Shown: positions 13,077-24,035 of the stretch, in pieces
Layout: the number at the start of each line of letters is the position of its first letter
Position numbering within the stretch: position 1 is the first letter of the stretch
From: Cladobotryum mycophilum
Taxonomy: Eukaryota > Ascomycota > Sordariomycetes > Hypocreales > Hypocreaceae
Direction of reading: 5' to 3'
Assembly: GCA_036429605.1 (NCBI GenBank)
Contig: JAVFKD010000010.1
Coordinates: 558,001 to 622,000 of the forward strand
DNA: 64,000 bases
Made by a program: the position numbers and the translations under genes
The notes under the pieces: generated by a model
Seen by the model: only the letters and a program-made list of their open reading frames with translations
The model's database searches: none
What the model was told of the DNA's origin: nothing

Positions 13077-14100
13077 CCTACTACTAGGTAGGTATCGAAG
13101 GGAGGTTCCAAGCACATACTATTTCGTACCTTCTACCTCGACTAGCCCATCTCTCAGTGAGCACTTGGTACTCGGTACCTTTGCTAATTTCCAGCTCACC
13201 TCGTTCACTTTTACTACTACTACCACCACCACCACCACTACCAGCACCACCACCTCTACCTCTTTTTCCCTCTCTTTCTCTCTCTCTCTCCCTCTCTCTA
13301 CCTTGTTCCAGGTTTCTCCTTCACACCATCTCGTTTCCTTTTACTCTCTGCCTCTTTTTTTCTTTCCTTTTTCTTCTCTTTTCTCACTTTTCCCTTTTCT
13401 CTCTCCTTCATCCATCCTTCCTTCTCGAGCGCCCCCAAAAAGAACCCACCGATCCTTTCCCTTTTCTGCCACATGGGACTTTACCTCCCCCAATTTCTCA
13501 CTGCTCTCACCCACACCCACACACAGACGCACACCCAAACACCCACACACGATCACACCTCTCACTCAAACTCACTTACTCTCGCATTGTCCTGCATTGC
13601 CTGCATCTTTGCTTCCCCTTCCACTTCCCTTCCCTATTCTTCTTCTTCTTCTTCTTTCTTTCTTCGCCCCCTCTTTTTTTCTTTCGCAAGCGGACATAAA
13701 TTGTCATGATTAGTGGTGCAGCTGCTGCGTCGTCGTCGTCATAGTCTGTCCATTCCCCGAGCCGAGGGAAGAGGAAGAAAGAGAGGCCAAGCATACAGAG
13801 GACGAGTACAACACCCGCAACGCAAGGGAGGATAAACGATTCTTGGCGCGCTCTAGAAAGGCTTTGCGCTTTGTTCTTTTATGCTTGTCTGCCTGCCTGC
13901 CTGTCTGTCCTCTCCATCTCTCTTTCATCTCATCTTCGCGCATCCTCTTTTTTTTCTCTCTCACTCTCTCTCTCACACACACTCTCTCTATCAAGATCCG
14001 AGAGGAATTATATACCTTCTCATACTAGTAAGTTCCAATATTTGAGGTCTCATATTCCGTCCGAGACCCCATACACTAGTTATTTCATCTATGTCCTTCT

Positions 14101-14134
14101 CCTTTCCTGTCCTTTCCTGTCCTTTCCTGTCCTG
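14101..14134. repeat. CCTTTCCTGT decamer repeat
   Basis: Three tandem copies of a 10-base pyrimidine-rich unit inside the CT-rich leader region of the DUF3716-like gene. Confidence 0.85.
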
Positions 14135-14761
14135 TACATTCCCTTTCATTACTTTGCCTTGTCTTGCTTTTTTTTTCCTTTTCTTCTTCTTCTCGCTAAT
14201 CATGTTCTCCTGAAGCCTTGGGCTGCCTCACCTGACCTGACCTGACAGCGAGCACAACATCTTACCTTGCCTTGCCTTACCTTATCACTTATTAGTACGC
14301 ACACATAAGCAGCATAGAGGTGTTTTATACCGTACACATACAGTGCAACTAACTGACTATTTTCCTGCTAGTCTCTCCTTCCCCACCCACCCTCATCGTT
14401 GGCTCTGTGTCACCCCAAAACGATTATAGGCGACTTGACTTGGGTTATTACTCGCCCATCCTATCTCTGCCTGCCTACGTGCATGCATGTGCCCTGGAAC
14501 ACTAGAACGCGCGCCTTGTCTCTCATTCTCGATTTCTCAATTTCGCCGCTGCAAATATTGATTTCCGCATTGCGCGCTTGACCAGATTGAACTCATCTCT
14601 TCTCTCTGTGTCTCTCTTTTTCTTCACCTTCTTTTTCTTCTCTTCTTTCTTCTTTCCTTTTCTTTGCGGCTGTGGGGGAACAAAAGAAGACGAAGAAAAG
14701 AAAGAAGAGACTGAGACTGAGACTGAACAAAGAAAGAAAAGAAGAGCCATCACCAACTAAC

Positions 14762-14953
14762 ATGGTCAAGTCCTTCTTTTATGAATTGCATTTGGAGGAG
14801 CCTCATCATCGTCCCATACTCTCACCTCGGGCCCCCGTGACCCTCGAGTTGGCGCGCTCACTCATCGCGCCGGTTCATGAAACGGGTCATTCGCTAGTCC
14901 TACTTGGCACGTCAGCACTCAACACCATTGCCGGACCCGAAATTAACTTTTAA
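14762..14953 (+). other. Possible uORF, 63 codons
   Basis: An ATG in a favourable context (ACTAACATGG) opens a 63-codon frame that stops 68 bases before the ATG of the DUF3716-like gene. The peptide (MVKSFFYELHLEE...) resembles nothing I know and has no targeting signal. If it lies in the leader of the downstream mRNA it would act as an upstream ORF and dampen translation. It could equally be chance, or 5' exon sequence of a differently spliced form. Confidence 0.35.
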
Positions 14954-15021
14954 AGTCATCATCCTGGCGTGCCTGACTTTCTCTCATCATCGGAGAAGTC
15001 ATCACATCACCACCGTCGAGG

Positions 15022-17914
15022 ATGGATGAGACAGCCTCTTGGGATCTCCCCACAGAGGAGCAGCAGCTCGTCTGGGACGAGGCCGAGGAGAAATTTTGGC
15101 ATGAATTTAACCATAACCAGGAAGCCCAGCATGCCAGGGCCGAGCAGGAGTATCAGCGAGCATTGACCGAGGTCAAGATTGAATTGGGAACCTTGGAAGG
15201 GAAACGCAATGAGCTCAATAGGAGTCGAGAGCGTCTTGCTCAGGAGCTGAGGACCGTTGAGGAGGAGCTCGCTCATGTAGTGGCGCAATGCGACGAGAAA
15301 GCCAGCAAAATGACCAATCTCGAGCAGGATTTCCGGAGGGATGAGCACGACCGCATGGAGCAGAGGGGAAAGGTCTCAAGGACCATGATTAGATGGTTCC
15401 GCGAGAAGCGTGGCGAACAAGTTTTACCTGAATCCGGGGTTGAACCCGATGTCGCCGATAATCACAGCGAGAAGGAATCTGAGAAGGAATCTGAAAAGGA
15501 ATCTGACGACCCAACCCCCATGGAGGAGGTGCAATACACCAATAATTCACGGAAGCCCGCACCAAAACCAGCAGCCGTGTCAGCAACCGCCACGGAGGAG
15601 ACCCTTACCGATATGATCGATGCCGAAGGCCGAGTAATCGGTCCCATCAAACGGATAGAGCCTTGGAACCAATGGGTCCGTGCTATCCAGGAACTTCCCA
15701 TCCAAAGACCTGTCAAAATCCGGCGTGGTAGGAAATTCAACGAGGACCATCTGGCTCTCATTTACGAGCGCGTGGAAGCAAAGGGCGTCAAATGGCTGTC
15801 TTGCATGATTCAAGCGACCGGAGAGGTTCAGGGCAAGCGATGCCTATCATGCGATAAGAATCAGGGTGCCTTTGACGATTGCGTTGTCGTCGGTGGTCCC
15901 CTGTTCTTAAAGTGTGGTAACTGTGAATGGAACCGACAGGGCTGTCATGGCGCCGCACCTCACAAGGCGAACGGAGCGCCCGCCGGGGACGGGATTCTGC
16001 ATCATCAGCCGTTTCATGCAGTGAGATCAGCGCCGACAAAGGAGGAAGTGGAGCGAGTGGCGACGAGGGAAAAGGTGCACGAGACGGATCCGGAGACGCC
16101 TCACCAACTGGAAGCGGCAGAGCTCAAGGCTAGGAATCAGCGAGCGGCTAAGGAGGCTCTCGCCAAGGCAGCTGGACTTGCTCAAGAGGCAATTGAGCAC
16201 TCGCCTACTACGGCTTTGCACCGACCAGTTCAGGTGGACGTGGCGGAAGACAAGGAAGGGTCAGAAATCCCCAACGGACGGGCAGCGGCTCCTTATCCCG
16301 AGCAGCTGCCCACTCCCAAGGAACCGAGATCACTCAACGTCATCTCTGGCTTCACCCCGGCGAATATCCCTAGCCGACCTCCGTCGCGCGATCTACTGAC
16401 GCCTACCGTGCCTTCTACTCAGGCATCCCCGCAGCCCATGTATGAGCAGGATGACGAGGAGCAAGACGACGTGGACCTGACGCCAATCAACCGCGATAAT
16501 CTTGCACTAAGGCACAATGGCGTAGTGTACACGTTCCCCGAGATTATCGAGGGAGTTCCGCTGGAAAAGATTGACGAGAATCATCCCTACTGGGATCCTA
16601 AGTGGCCCGACATTCGAAGCTTGGTCGAACCACCACTGGCGCAATGGCAGGAGAAGCTCAATGCCGTGATGCAGGCCAAGGAAAGGGGTGACAAGACGGC
16701 CAACTCGACGAGATTCCAGCTCGGACGACAGGTCAACCGCGGTCACAAGATACTCGAGTACCTTGAGCAGGGTGAAATCTGCCCCTACCAACTGCTTGGT
16801 AAGAAATACACGCAATCCGGCAAAGGTAGCATCACGTCCTATGACACTCTGTTCCGCATGTGCGAGACACTGGGTGAGCTCGCCAAATTCGGCCTGGACG
16901 TCCGGCCCGTGGAATGGATGCGACATCGCCTTTACGAGCTGTGGCTTGAGCAAGGCAGGTCGTTCAACGTGTCCAAAGTCATTCACAACTTTTACAATGA
17001 TCCCAAGCTGTGCCTGCTGAGAACAAGGGCTGGTTTCAAGAGTATCGGCCGCCCGTCGGGGGGCAAAACGAGCCGTAATAGTATGGGCGGCACCCCCAGT
17101 GCGACTGGTACTCCCCAACAGCAGCAACAGCAGCAACAGCCCAAGAAACGGAAGAGTACCCACTCCCTGGCCGGGACACCGATGGATCACGACGGATCTT
17201 CTCTCGAAGATACCCCGCCCGTCCCGGACTTGTCTATGCTGTCGGACTCTCCGCAGGCGGGACCCGTAAGCAAGCGTGCCAAGCACATGGCCCCGGCGAC
17301 TCGCCAACCTTACCAAGAGCGTGACGATGCCGACCACAGTGATACGGACTCCTGGGTCGGCGCACCAATAGGAGAGAACGACTACAGAGTTTACCAGGTC
17401 AAGTCCCGATTGTACACGAGCTCCACCAAAGTCACACAGTATCTCCACTGGATCGAGAGTGCCCGATGCTTTGAGCACCAGGTACTCAAGGAGGTCGACC
17501 CCGTTCTCTGGGGCGTGCACAGGGACCCGATTGACTTTAACGTCCGCGTGGAGGATATCGTGGAGATTGTGTGGAATGCCGACTCGCTGCGTGTTCACAT
17601 TGTGGTCGGCAAACAGAGCAAGCAGATCTCCAAGAAGGATGGCCAACCGAGGGGAGACATCATGATAGCTTTCAAGCGAGAAACCACCCTGAAGAGATTC
17701 ATCAAATTTTGTCGGGAGTTGAAGCTCAAGTCTGTTCATCAGCTACGGTAAGTTTCAACCCTCCTTTTTTTCAAAAGGGAAAAAAATCACCTTGGAGGAT
17801 GACAAGTTGCTAATGAGTTTGATTAGTGATGTGGTGGAGAAGCAATGGGATAGGATGCAATCGGAACGTCTACCTGATAGGGACGATGAGGCGAGCGACG
17901 AGTTGAAGGAATAG
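15022..17914 (+). CDS. DUF3716-like fungal zinc-motif protein
   Basis: Exons 15022..17747 and 17827..17914 (intron GTAAGT...TAG) give 937 residues. Order: an N-terminal coiled-coil-like Glu/Arg/Gln-rich stretch (about residues 20-135); an EKES repeat (150-161); a cysteine domain near residues 250-310 with C, CLSC, CGNC and a final C before HGA, matching the layout of the fungal DUF3716 family; a low-complexity middle; a conserved-looking helical region (510-680, containing VNRGHKILEYLEQGEICPYQ); a Gln tract near 700; a basic KKRK motif that may be a nuclear signal; and a C-terminal globular domain (about 790-935) that continues across the intron as LRDVVEKQWDRM. The cysteine pairs suggest metal binding. 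I cannot assign a molecular function; a nuclear or chromatin role is only a guess. Confidence 0.8.
15469..15504 (+). repeat. Coding 12-bp repeat (EKES units)
   Basis: Three tandem copies of GAGAAGGAATCT, the last with one transition, encode Glu-Lys-Glu-Ser units inside the DUF3716-like protein. The 12-base period keeps the frame if the copy number changes. Confidence 0.85.
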
Positions 17915-19891
17915 CTTTCCCAACCGGAAAATCAGACCTCGAAACCTAACAGGCGGGCCCGTCGGGTGTTTTAGATTATGACACTGGGCCTGCTAATCTA
18001 GTGTGGCATTGCATGATTGAAGATGAGGTTTATGGACATGCTCATTTTGCTTGGGAACTAGTCTTGTCGCTTTGCCAGCAACGTTTTGGAGACGGGTGCG
18101 GCAGCAAAGACTTTCTCCCTAGCAAGCATATATACAGCGGACATATTGTACGAGGTGATATAGGCAGGCAGGCTGGCTGGCTGTTGGAGTCATGGGCCTC
18201 TGTTCATTGGCGAACGTGGACATGGTGGGGGCTTTTGGCGTTGCGGCAGGTTTCAAGGACCGCAGAATACCCCCTTTTTTTTGATGGATTGTTTGAAGAT
18301 TTCTTTTTTCCTCCTTTGCTATTCAACTTGCTTTTTTTTTGTTCCACTTCACGCACACCACCTTATATAATGTCTTTTACATTAATTCTCTTTGCGACTC
18401 TTTTTCTTCTTTTTCTTTTTCGGTCAAGCGGCGCGGCCTATCAGGGCTTGGAGCATAAGGGACATCAACAAAAGGGCATGAGGAATACATGGCTGGACAG
18501 GGAAGGGATGGAGGGAGGGTGTTTGTTCATTCGTTTGACTGACACTAAAAATTGATACCCGCTGGGGGAGGGATATTTGACTTGGTTTGGCTTTTTTTGT
18601 CTTTTTTTGTCTCCTTTTTTTCTTTCATGAAAAGGGGGAAGGGAGTGGGGGGATATGGATGAATGGATGGGTGGAGGCGAGGATTGCTTGTATGTTTGTG
18701 TATGAGTATATATGGATTTGAGGGCGAGATGCGTCATGCGAGAACTTGACCTGGGGAGAAGGGGAGTGGTATAGATTGCTTTGATAGGGGCAGCCCGATT
18801 GATATGAAGACTTTGTTTCTCTTTCTTGTTGAATTTGTAGTTATTTCCTTTTGATGAGGTGAACTGTTTGAAGGTGTATTGATACTGGTGCATTGTTATG
18901 TGACGTGTGTGATGTGATGGAGGTTATGGGATTTTGGAGGGGCTGGCTGGAATAAAGGGGTATGTGATGTCTATTATGTCCTGTAGTTGAGGGGAGAAGA
19001 AGGGCGGAAGGGAAGTTGCTGAATTTTTTTTTTTTGCGTGGATGGTTGGGTTAACTGGTTCTTGATGCTGGTTATGGCGTTGAAGGGAAGTGATACGATA
19101 TATGGGTGAGCAAAAAAGAAAAGGGGGAGAGGGGGGATGACCATGCAAACATGACGGGGATCGAGGTTGGTTAATTATACCAAACAATGAAAGGTTACTC
19201 AACCATGTAGTCAATACAACATCACCGCATCGCATCCCTCCATCGGTCATTTTTAACTGCAGGATATGCAGATTAAACAAGTATCATACGTACGGGATAT
19301 ATTTACTCTCTTTTTTCTTTCCTTTTTTTCCCCTTTTTTTCGCCTTTACAACTTCGATTACCTGTTTTGCTTACACACACAACTAATTATGCCTACCCTA
19401 TATCAACCTTTTTTTTTCGTTCTCTTCACTAGAGATTAACTCATAAAACGATGATAAAGAAGAAGGAGAAAGAGAGAGATGACATGCATGCCTGTTAGAT
19501 GGTATTAATCTTTATGATTGATCTAGGTATTGGTTACTGTGTCCAATGACTGTGGTAGGAAAGAGTCTCTCTATTGTATCTGAACTTGCGACTGTCACAA
19601 GAAATCTACAAATCTACAGAAGGAGTAAGTGAGAGAGAGGGAGAGAGAAAGGGTCAAGTCGGATTCTCTAATGTCAATAGAAACACGATAAAACATTAGA
19701 GGGGTTGTTCTTGGACATGTTTGAATAGATCATGTAAAGCGTAAACAAAGGAGAAGAGCTTGGTGACTGAATCCAACATATTGGCATCATATCAATTACT
19801 CATGAATACTCATCAATTGCTTCTATTAACCCCTAACCATATCTCCTTATAATCTACCTAAAGCTACAAGTCCAACCATATAGCCAAAATT
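17915..19891. other. Intergenic region between convergent genes
   Basis: No gene is visible. The stretch lies between the 3' ends of the DUF3716-like gene (+) and elg1 (-). It contains T-tracts and other low-complexity sequence and probably includes both 3' UTRs. Confidence 0.55.
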
Positions 19892-22800
19892 TCATTGTGA
19901 AAGCTCATCAGACATGGGACTACTCGGCGCAGCGCTATCCTCCGCCTCCGACTTCATCGTCTCGCTCAAGACAAGCTCAGCCCATGCGTTGCCGCCGGTT
20001 CGCATGACGTGGCCCATGTTCAGACACTCGCCAAAGTGCTTTTCCCTCCGAGCCATCCTACGCTCTCCTCCTTCTAGGGCCGACAAGGCACTCCGCGTGT
20101 TACGCATTCGTTTACGCTTTCCGCCTTCGCTAAGGAGGTTGCTTAGCTTCAATCGCCTCTGTAGGAGCTGGGTTTCATATGCGATTATACCACGCACCCA
20201 TGGCGCGACGTCGACGACAATGAGCTTCAGGGTGCGATCAAACACGGATGGATCAAGGTGAGTTGTCGGGGCGTACTTGGGGGCTACGGCGATGGGGTCG
20301 AATGCGACTGCAATGTCGTATCGGACCATTTGGAAGGGAGTATTGTGAAATGAGAAATCGAGGATGGATGTGGTGTGTTCCTCGTTTAGGGGCCCCAGAT
20401 TCAGCTTATTTGTAGACTGGTTGCCAATGGAGGAGAATAGCGTTGCTCGGGCTAGAGATTTGAGTGATGTAGAAATGGCCATGTTTGGTGAAACATGCCG
20501 TTTTACGGGGTCTGCATGGAGGAACGCCTGTCCAATAATGTAGTCGTCTCTTATGTCGCTTGGGGGTCGGGCAAAGTTGAGTCGATGGCTTCCTGGAGCT
20601 TGGTACCATAAGCACCGCTAGAGCACAGGTCTGCATCGCTCATGGCGCTACAGAATGTGTCATACGCTGCAAGCATAGATAACCTCCGGGCCGCGTTGGA
20701 TTCAGACGTGGATTCTCGTACGGCCCAAGCATTAACGTCAATCGTGTCGCACCAGCTACCAAGATCGAGCTGCCAGTTGTCCCAAGTTTGTTGCATTGCC
20801 TCCTCTTCGGCTCTTAGAGGATCAAGGGTCGTGACAATTTCATCTCGAGTCACCCATCCCATACCTTTTTGGTATGTGTCCTGACTAACGACTCGAACAA
20901 CATCGCCGTTCTCATCTACATCGCAACCTTTGGGCCAACGGAGGTAAAACCAGTCAAAGCCGCCTCGGCGATCACCCACGCCCAATTGGCACCAGTAGTT
21001 GAGTTCTGTTATGGTCGCTCTCAGATCATTCTTGCGGGAGGCATACAGCGCTTCAATGGCACCTCTCTGCAGCGCATGCCCCTCATTTGCAGCAATAAGA
21101 ATACACAAATCTGTAGCAAGACTCAAAGGGACAGGAGAGAATCTGAAGATGCCATGCAGGTTGAGGCTCTGAACGGGGACGAGACTTTCGTCGTTGCAGG
21201 TCATGATAAAAGGTCGCTTAGACTGGGCAATCAATCCCATGAGAGTGGCCCAGAATTGTTTGTCCTCCTCGAACAGGATGTCAACTTCCTCGAGGAGGAT
21301 GAGTGATTGTTTCTGGGTTTTGGCGGGAGCTGGCTTGTGTTCCTTTGCGGCGCCTTCATTTGGTTGCATCTTCTGCTGCTGCACCTTCTTGCCCTGGGTC
21401 GCCTCCTTGGGTTTGAAAAAGTCGTCATCATGCCTTGTTTCCCAGCTTTAATGTCGCTAGCCACCTCTTCGGGGTCGATGGTTGTGGAGTCTGCACGATT
21501 GTGCTGGACTAAATGATTGCGCGTCATATCACCGACCTTTTCTAGGATGTCTCTGCCACTCCTTCGACTACTCGAATTAATTTCAAAGACCTCAAAATCC
21601 AGCTGCTTGGCAACGGCGTAGACCGCGGCCGTCTTTCCACAGCCATGAGGGCCACTCAACAGGATGATATTTGACAATCGCCCCCGACCCTTGGAGGCTT
21701 TGCTTAGAGCACCGCTGCGAATGACGGATTTTTTGGCAAATCCTACTGCAGGAGAAGGAGCCCAATCATTCTCATCGCCGGATATCTCATCCATCAAATC
21801 CATCTCGTCATCGCTGTCGATGACAAAACCATCTAATTTGTTCTTCTTTCTCTTTTTCTTCGCACCACCTTCGGATCTCCCCCTAGTTTTATCGTCATTG
21901 GAGCTTGCTGATTCAACCGACTCAACTCGAAGAGTTTGGAGCCATTCGCTGAGAAGTAATGCCTCCCTCCCTGATTGTAAAACCTGCTCTGCTGTAATAG
22001 GTGCGTACTTGTGTACCCAGGCAAGATTTTCGCAAGATGACCTATCGTATGCCGATAGTTGTTTCTCCAACGACCTGTATAACCAGTTCAACGCCGGATG
22101 CACCCTTGAGGCTGGTGGCCCGGCAAGTTCATCGGGACCAAAGTCGCAATCCTCATAAATTGGTGTCTCGATAAATCGACTTTGCAATTGGGATCGAATC
22201 CGTCGTCTGAGTTTCTGCCCGCTTTCAAAGTGCCTCTGTGGCAAACGTAGTTCGCTAGGTGGAGGGTCAAAGCTATAAGGATCTCTAGGTAGAGTACCTC
22301 GGACCGTGGCAAGATCCATGCAGTTTGTGATGTGTTGTAGAATGGACTCGTGTGATGCCACGCTGGTGGTCAGCCCTTTTGACTTTCTGTTTTGACACCC
22401 TGTATCGTTCGTTTTCGCATTGGGCCGCATAGTATCTCCGCCCCGGATATGGCACATGCCCTGAGGTGGCCAGAGGGGATGCATTGCCCCGGGGATTTTG
22501 GTACCGGAAGACCGGATGCCGAACTGGATGGCTTTGCCCGACGTGAATGCATTCTTTGGCTTCCTAGGCGAGATGGGTGTAGACAGAAAGACTGTGTGTT
22601 TGTCGGTTGATGCTTTCTTGACAGGGTTGGCTGACTTGCCGGCCTCTGGTTGTGGTTTTGCTTTGGAAAAGAACGGATGGGCGACTTTCGTCTGGCTGGC
22701 CTTGTTTGAAGGTTTTGTGTTGGCATTGGTAGGGTTTGGTATCAACGGCTGCTCGATAGGAATTTGTGGGATGAGAATTTGCGGCTGTGGTGCTAGAATT

Positions 22801-23411
22801 AGGGAGATTCTCGCCGCAATGCGTTTTCGGTCTTCCACATCCTTTCCATAATTGATGCAAACGATACGGACAGACTTAATCGGAAGTTTGGGTTTTGGTG
22901 GAGAGCCAAGAGTTCCCGTTCTAGGGTTGAACTTGAGGACTTTCTTCGATTGGATGGCTAAAGATGCCTTTGGCGTCGTGGAATCTGTAACTAGAACATC
23001 GGGCTGTTGCTTTACTGCAACCTCATTCGGTTCGTTCGGAGACACTTCGCTTAGTGGTGGACTTGGGAATTTTTGGACGCCGTCGTCAACGATGGAGAAG
23101 ATGGGTTGATCGGGTTTGGTGAGGTGGTTGAGGATGACTCCAGTCAAGGAGTTCCCCGCGCCCTTCCTTTTGCGTCGAGGCTTCTTAGGCTCTGATTCAT
23201 CTTGAGGCGAGGATGTCTCCGTCTTTCGGCGTTTCCTTCGAGGCTCTTCCACGTTATTTTCAGGAGCCGATGCGTCGGAACCGGTGGCGATCGGTGAAGC
23301 GGTAGCGGTTGGTGTCGCGGATATGTCTTGGACAAGTTCAGGGCCTTCACTCTTGGTGAAGAAGGGGTGGATTTTCTTGGACGATGGCTCGTCAATGCCT
23401 CCTTGTAACAT
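19892..23411 (-). CDS. elg1: Elg1/ATAD5-like AAA+ clamp unloader subunit
   Basis: Large subunit of the alternative replication factor C complex (Elg1-RLC), which unloads PCNA behind the fork. As sequenced it is in three frames, joined at 21416-21420 and 20562-20566. Each join would need one extra base in a homopolymer, giving 1173 residues, normal for the fungal family. N-terminus: KKIHPFFTK after ATG 23411 (an upstream TTG-initiated extension is not credible), then a disordered Lys/Pro-rich region. Next comes LAWVHKYAP near residue 490, Walker A GPHGCGKTAA near 585, ExxS-type motif EINSSSRRSGRDI, and Walker B LILLEEVDIL near 707, with sensor residues MTCND after it. The C-terminus contains RDDYIIGQ and a basic GGKRKRMRNTRSA patch. 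No intron is visible. It shares a 0.6 kb divergent promoter with utp8. Confidence 0.88.
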
Positions 23412-24035
23412 CGTTGCGACCAGGTACTGGTCCCATTGAAGCAAACTGGTCTATGAAGTTTGTAGGAATCGAATTAGCAACCCCAGAGATGTTTAGAATA
23501 GAGTGACGTTATGACATACCACTGCTCGATTCAAGACCAGGACTTCATGGCTTCCCAAACTTGCTGCAGAGGAAAAATGAAGGACTAAGATGCAGTAATA
23601 TCATATATCGAGTATCTTGACAGAGCGGTCAGATGTTGTCAGTTCCACAGTCAGGATGACATTCGCTATCTTGCATTGAATGTAGCGGTCATAAGAACCA
23701 AAAATCGCGTGCCCAGATGCAATGGACATCAGAAGCAACCGTCAGACGCGTCAAATTGGAGACCCCATTTACGCGTGCATAAAGTTAGACAGGGATCCGA
23801 CTTTGATGGCGCGCTTCTCTCAGGTCCTCCCCACATTTGGCTGCCCATGCATAACGTTCATGCATTGCCTTATGTAATCAGACCCCACCATCGGATTTTT
23901 GCGTCGGCCCGCCTCCAACTTTTTTTTTGTTATCCAAGCAGCAGGAAGAAGAGCTTCAAGCATTCAGTCGCATAAGGCATTCAAGTCAAGGAGCCTTTTT
24001 TTCATTCATTCCGCTTCAGCAGTAAAATCGTCGCA
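23412..24035. promoter_or_regulatory. Divergent elg1/utp8 promoter region
   Basis: A 0.6 kb interval between two outward-facing housekeeping genes. I see no TATA box and no ORF of note. A short 5' exon of elg1 could be hidden in the first 150 bases. Confidence 0.5.

Larger units (their letters stand above)
8291..14761. other. Long gene-free, microsatellite-rich interval
   Basis: About 6.5 kb without a supportable gene. All ORFs here are short or translate simple repeats. The interval contains GGATAT, GGAT, TG, TTTTTG, TTTA, AGT, CATC, CCA and TCCTTTCCTG repeats, A- and T-tracts, several TACTCCGTA-type words, and many CCTAGTAC/GGTACC words. From about 13150 it becomes strongly CT-rich, which suggests a very long leader or promoter for the DUF3716-like gene. 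A multi-exon or non-coding transcript cannot be excluded. Confidence 0.55.

Noticed and set aside
13157..13713. Two overlapping ORFs of about 180 codons
   Set aside because: They translate CT-rich simple sequence (Leu/Ser/Phe/Thr/Pro runs) in two frames at once, as expected of a leader region and not of a gene.
16507..17739. A 410-codon minus-strand ORF
   Set aside because: It lies fully antisense to the DUF3716-like gene, whose plus frame has better domain content and a proper intron. It is a shadow of GC-rich codon use.
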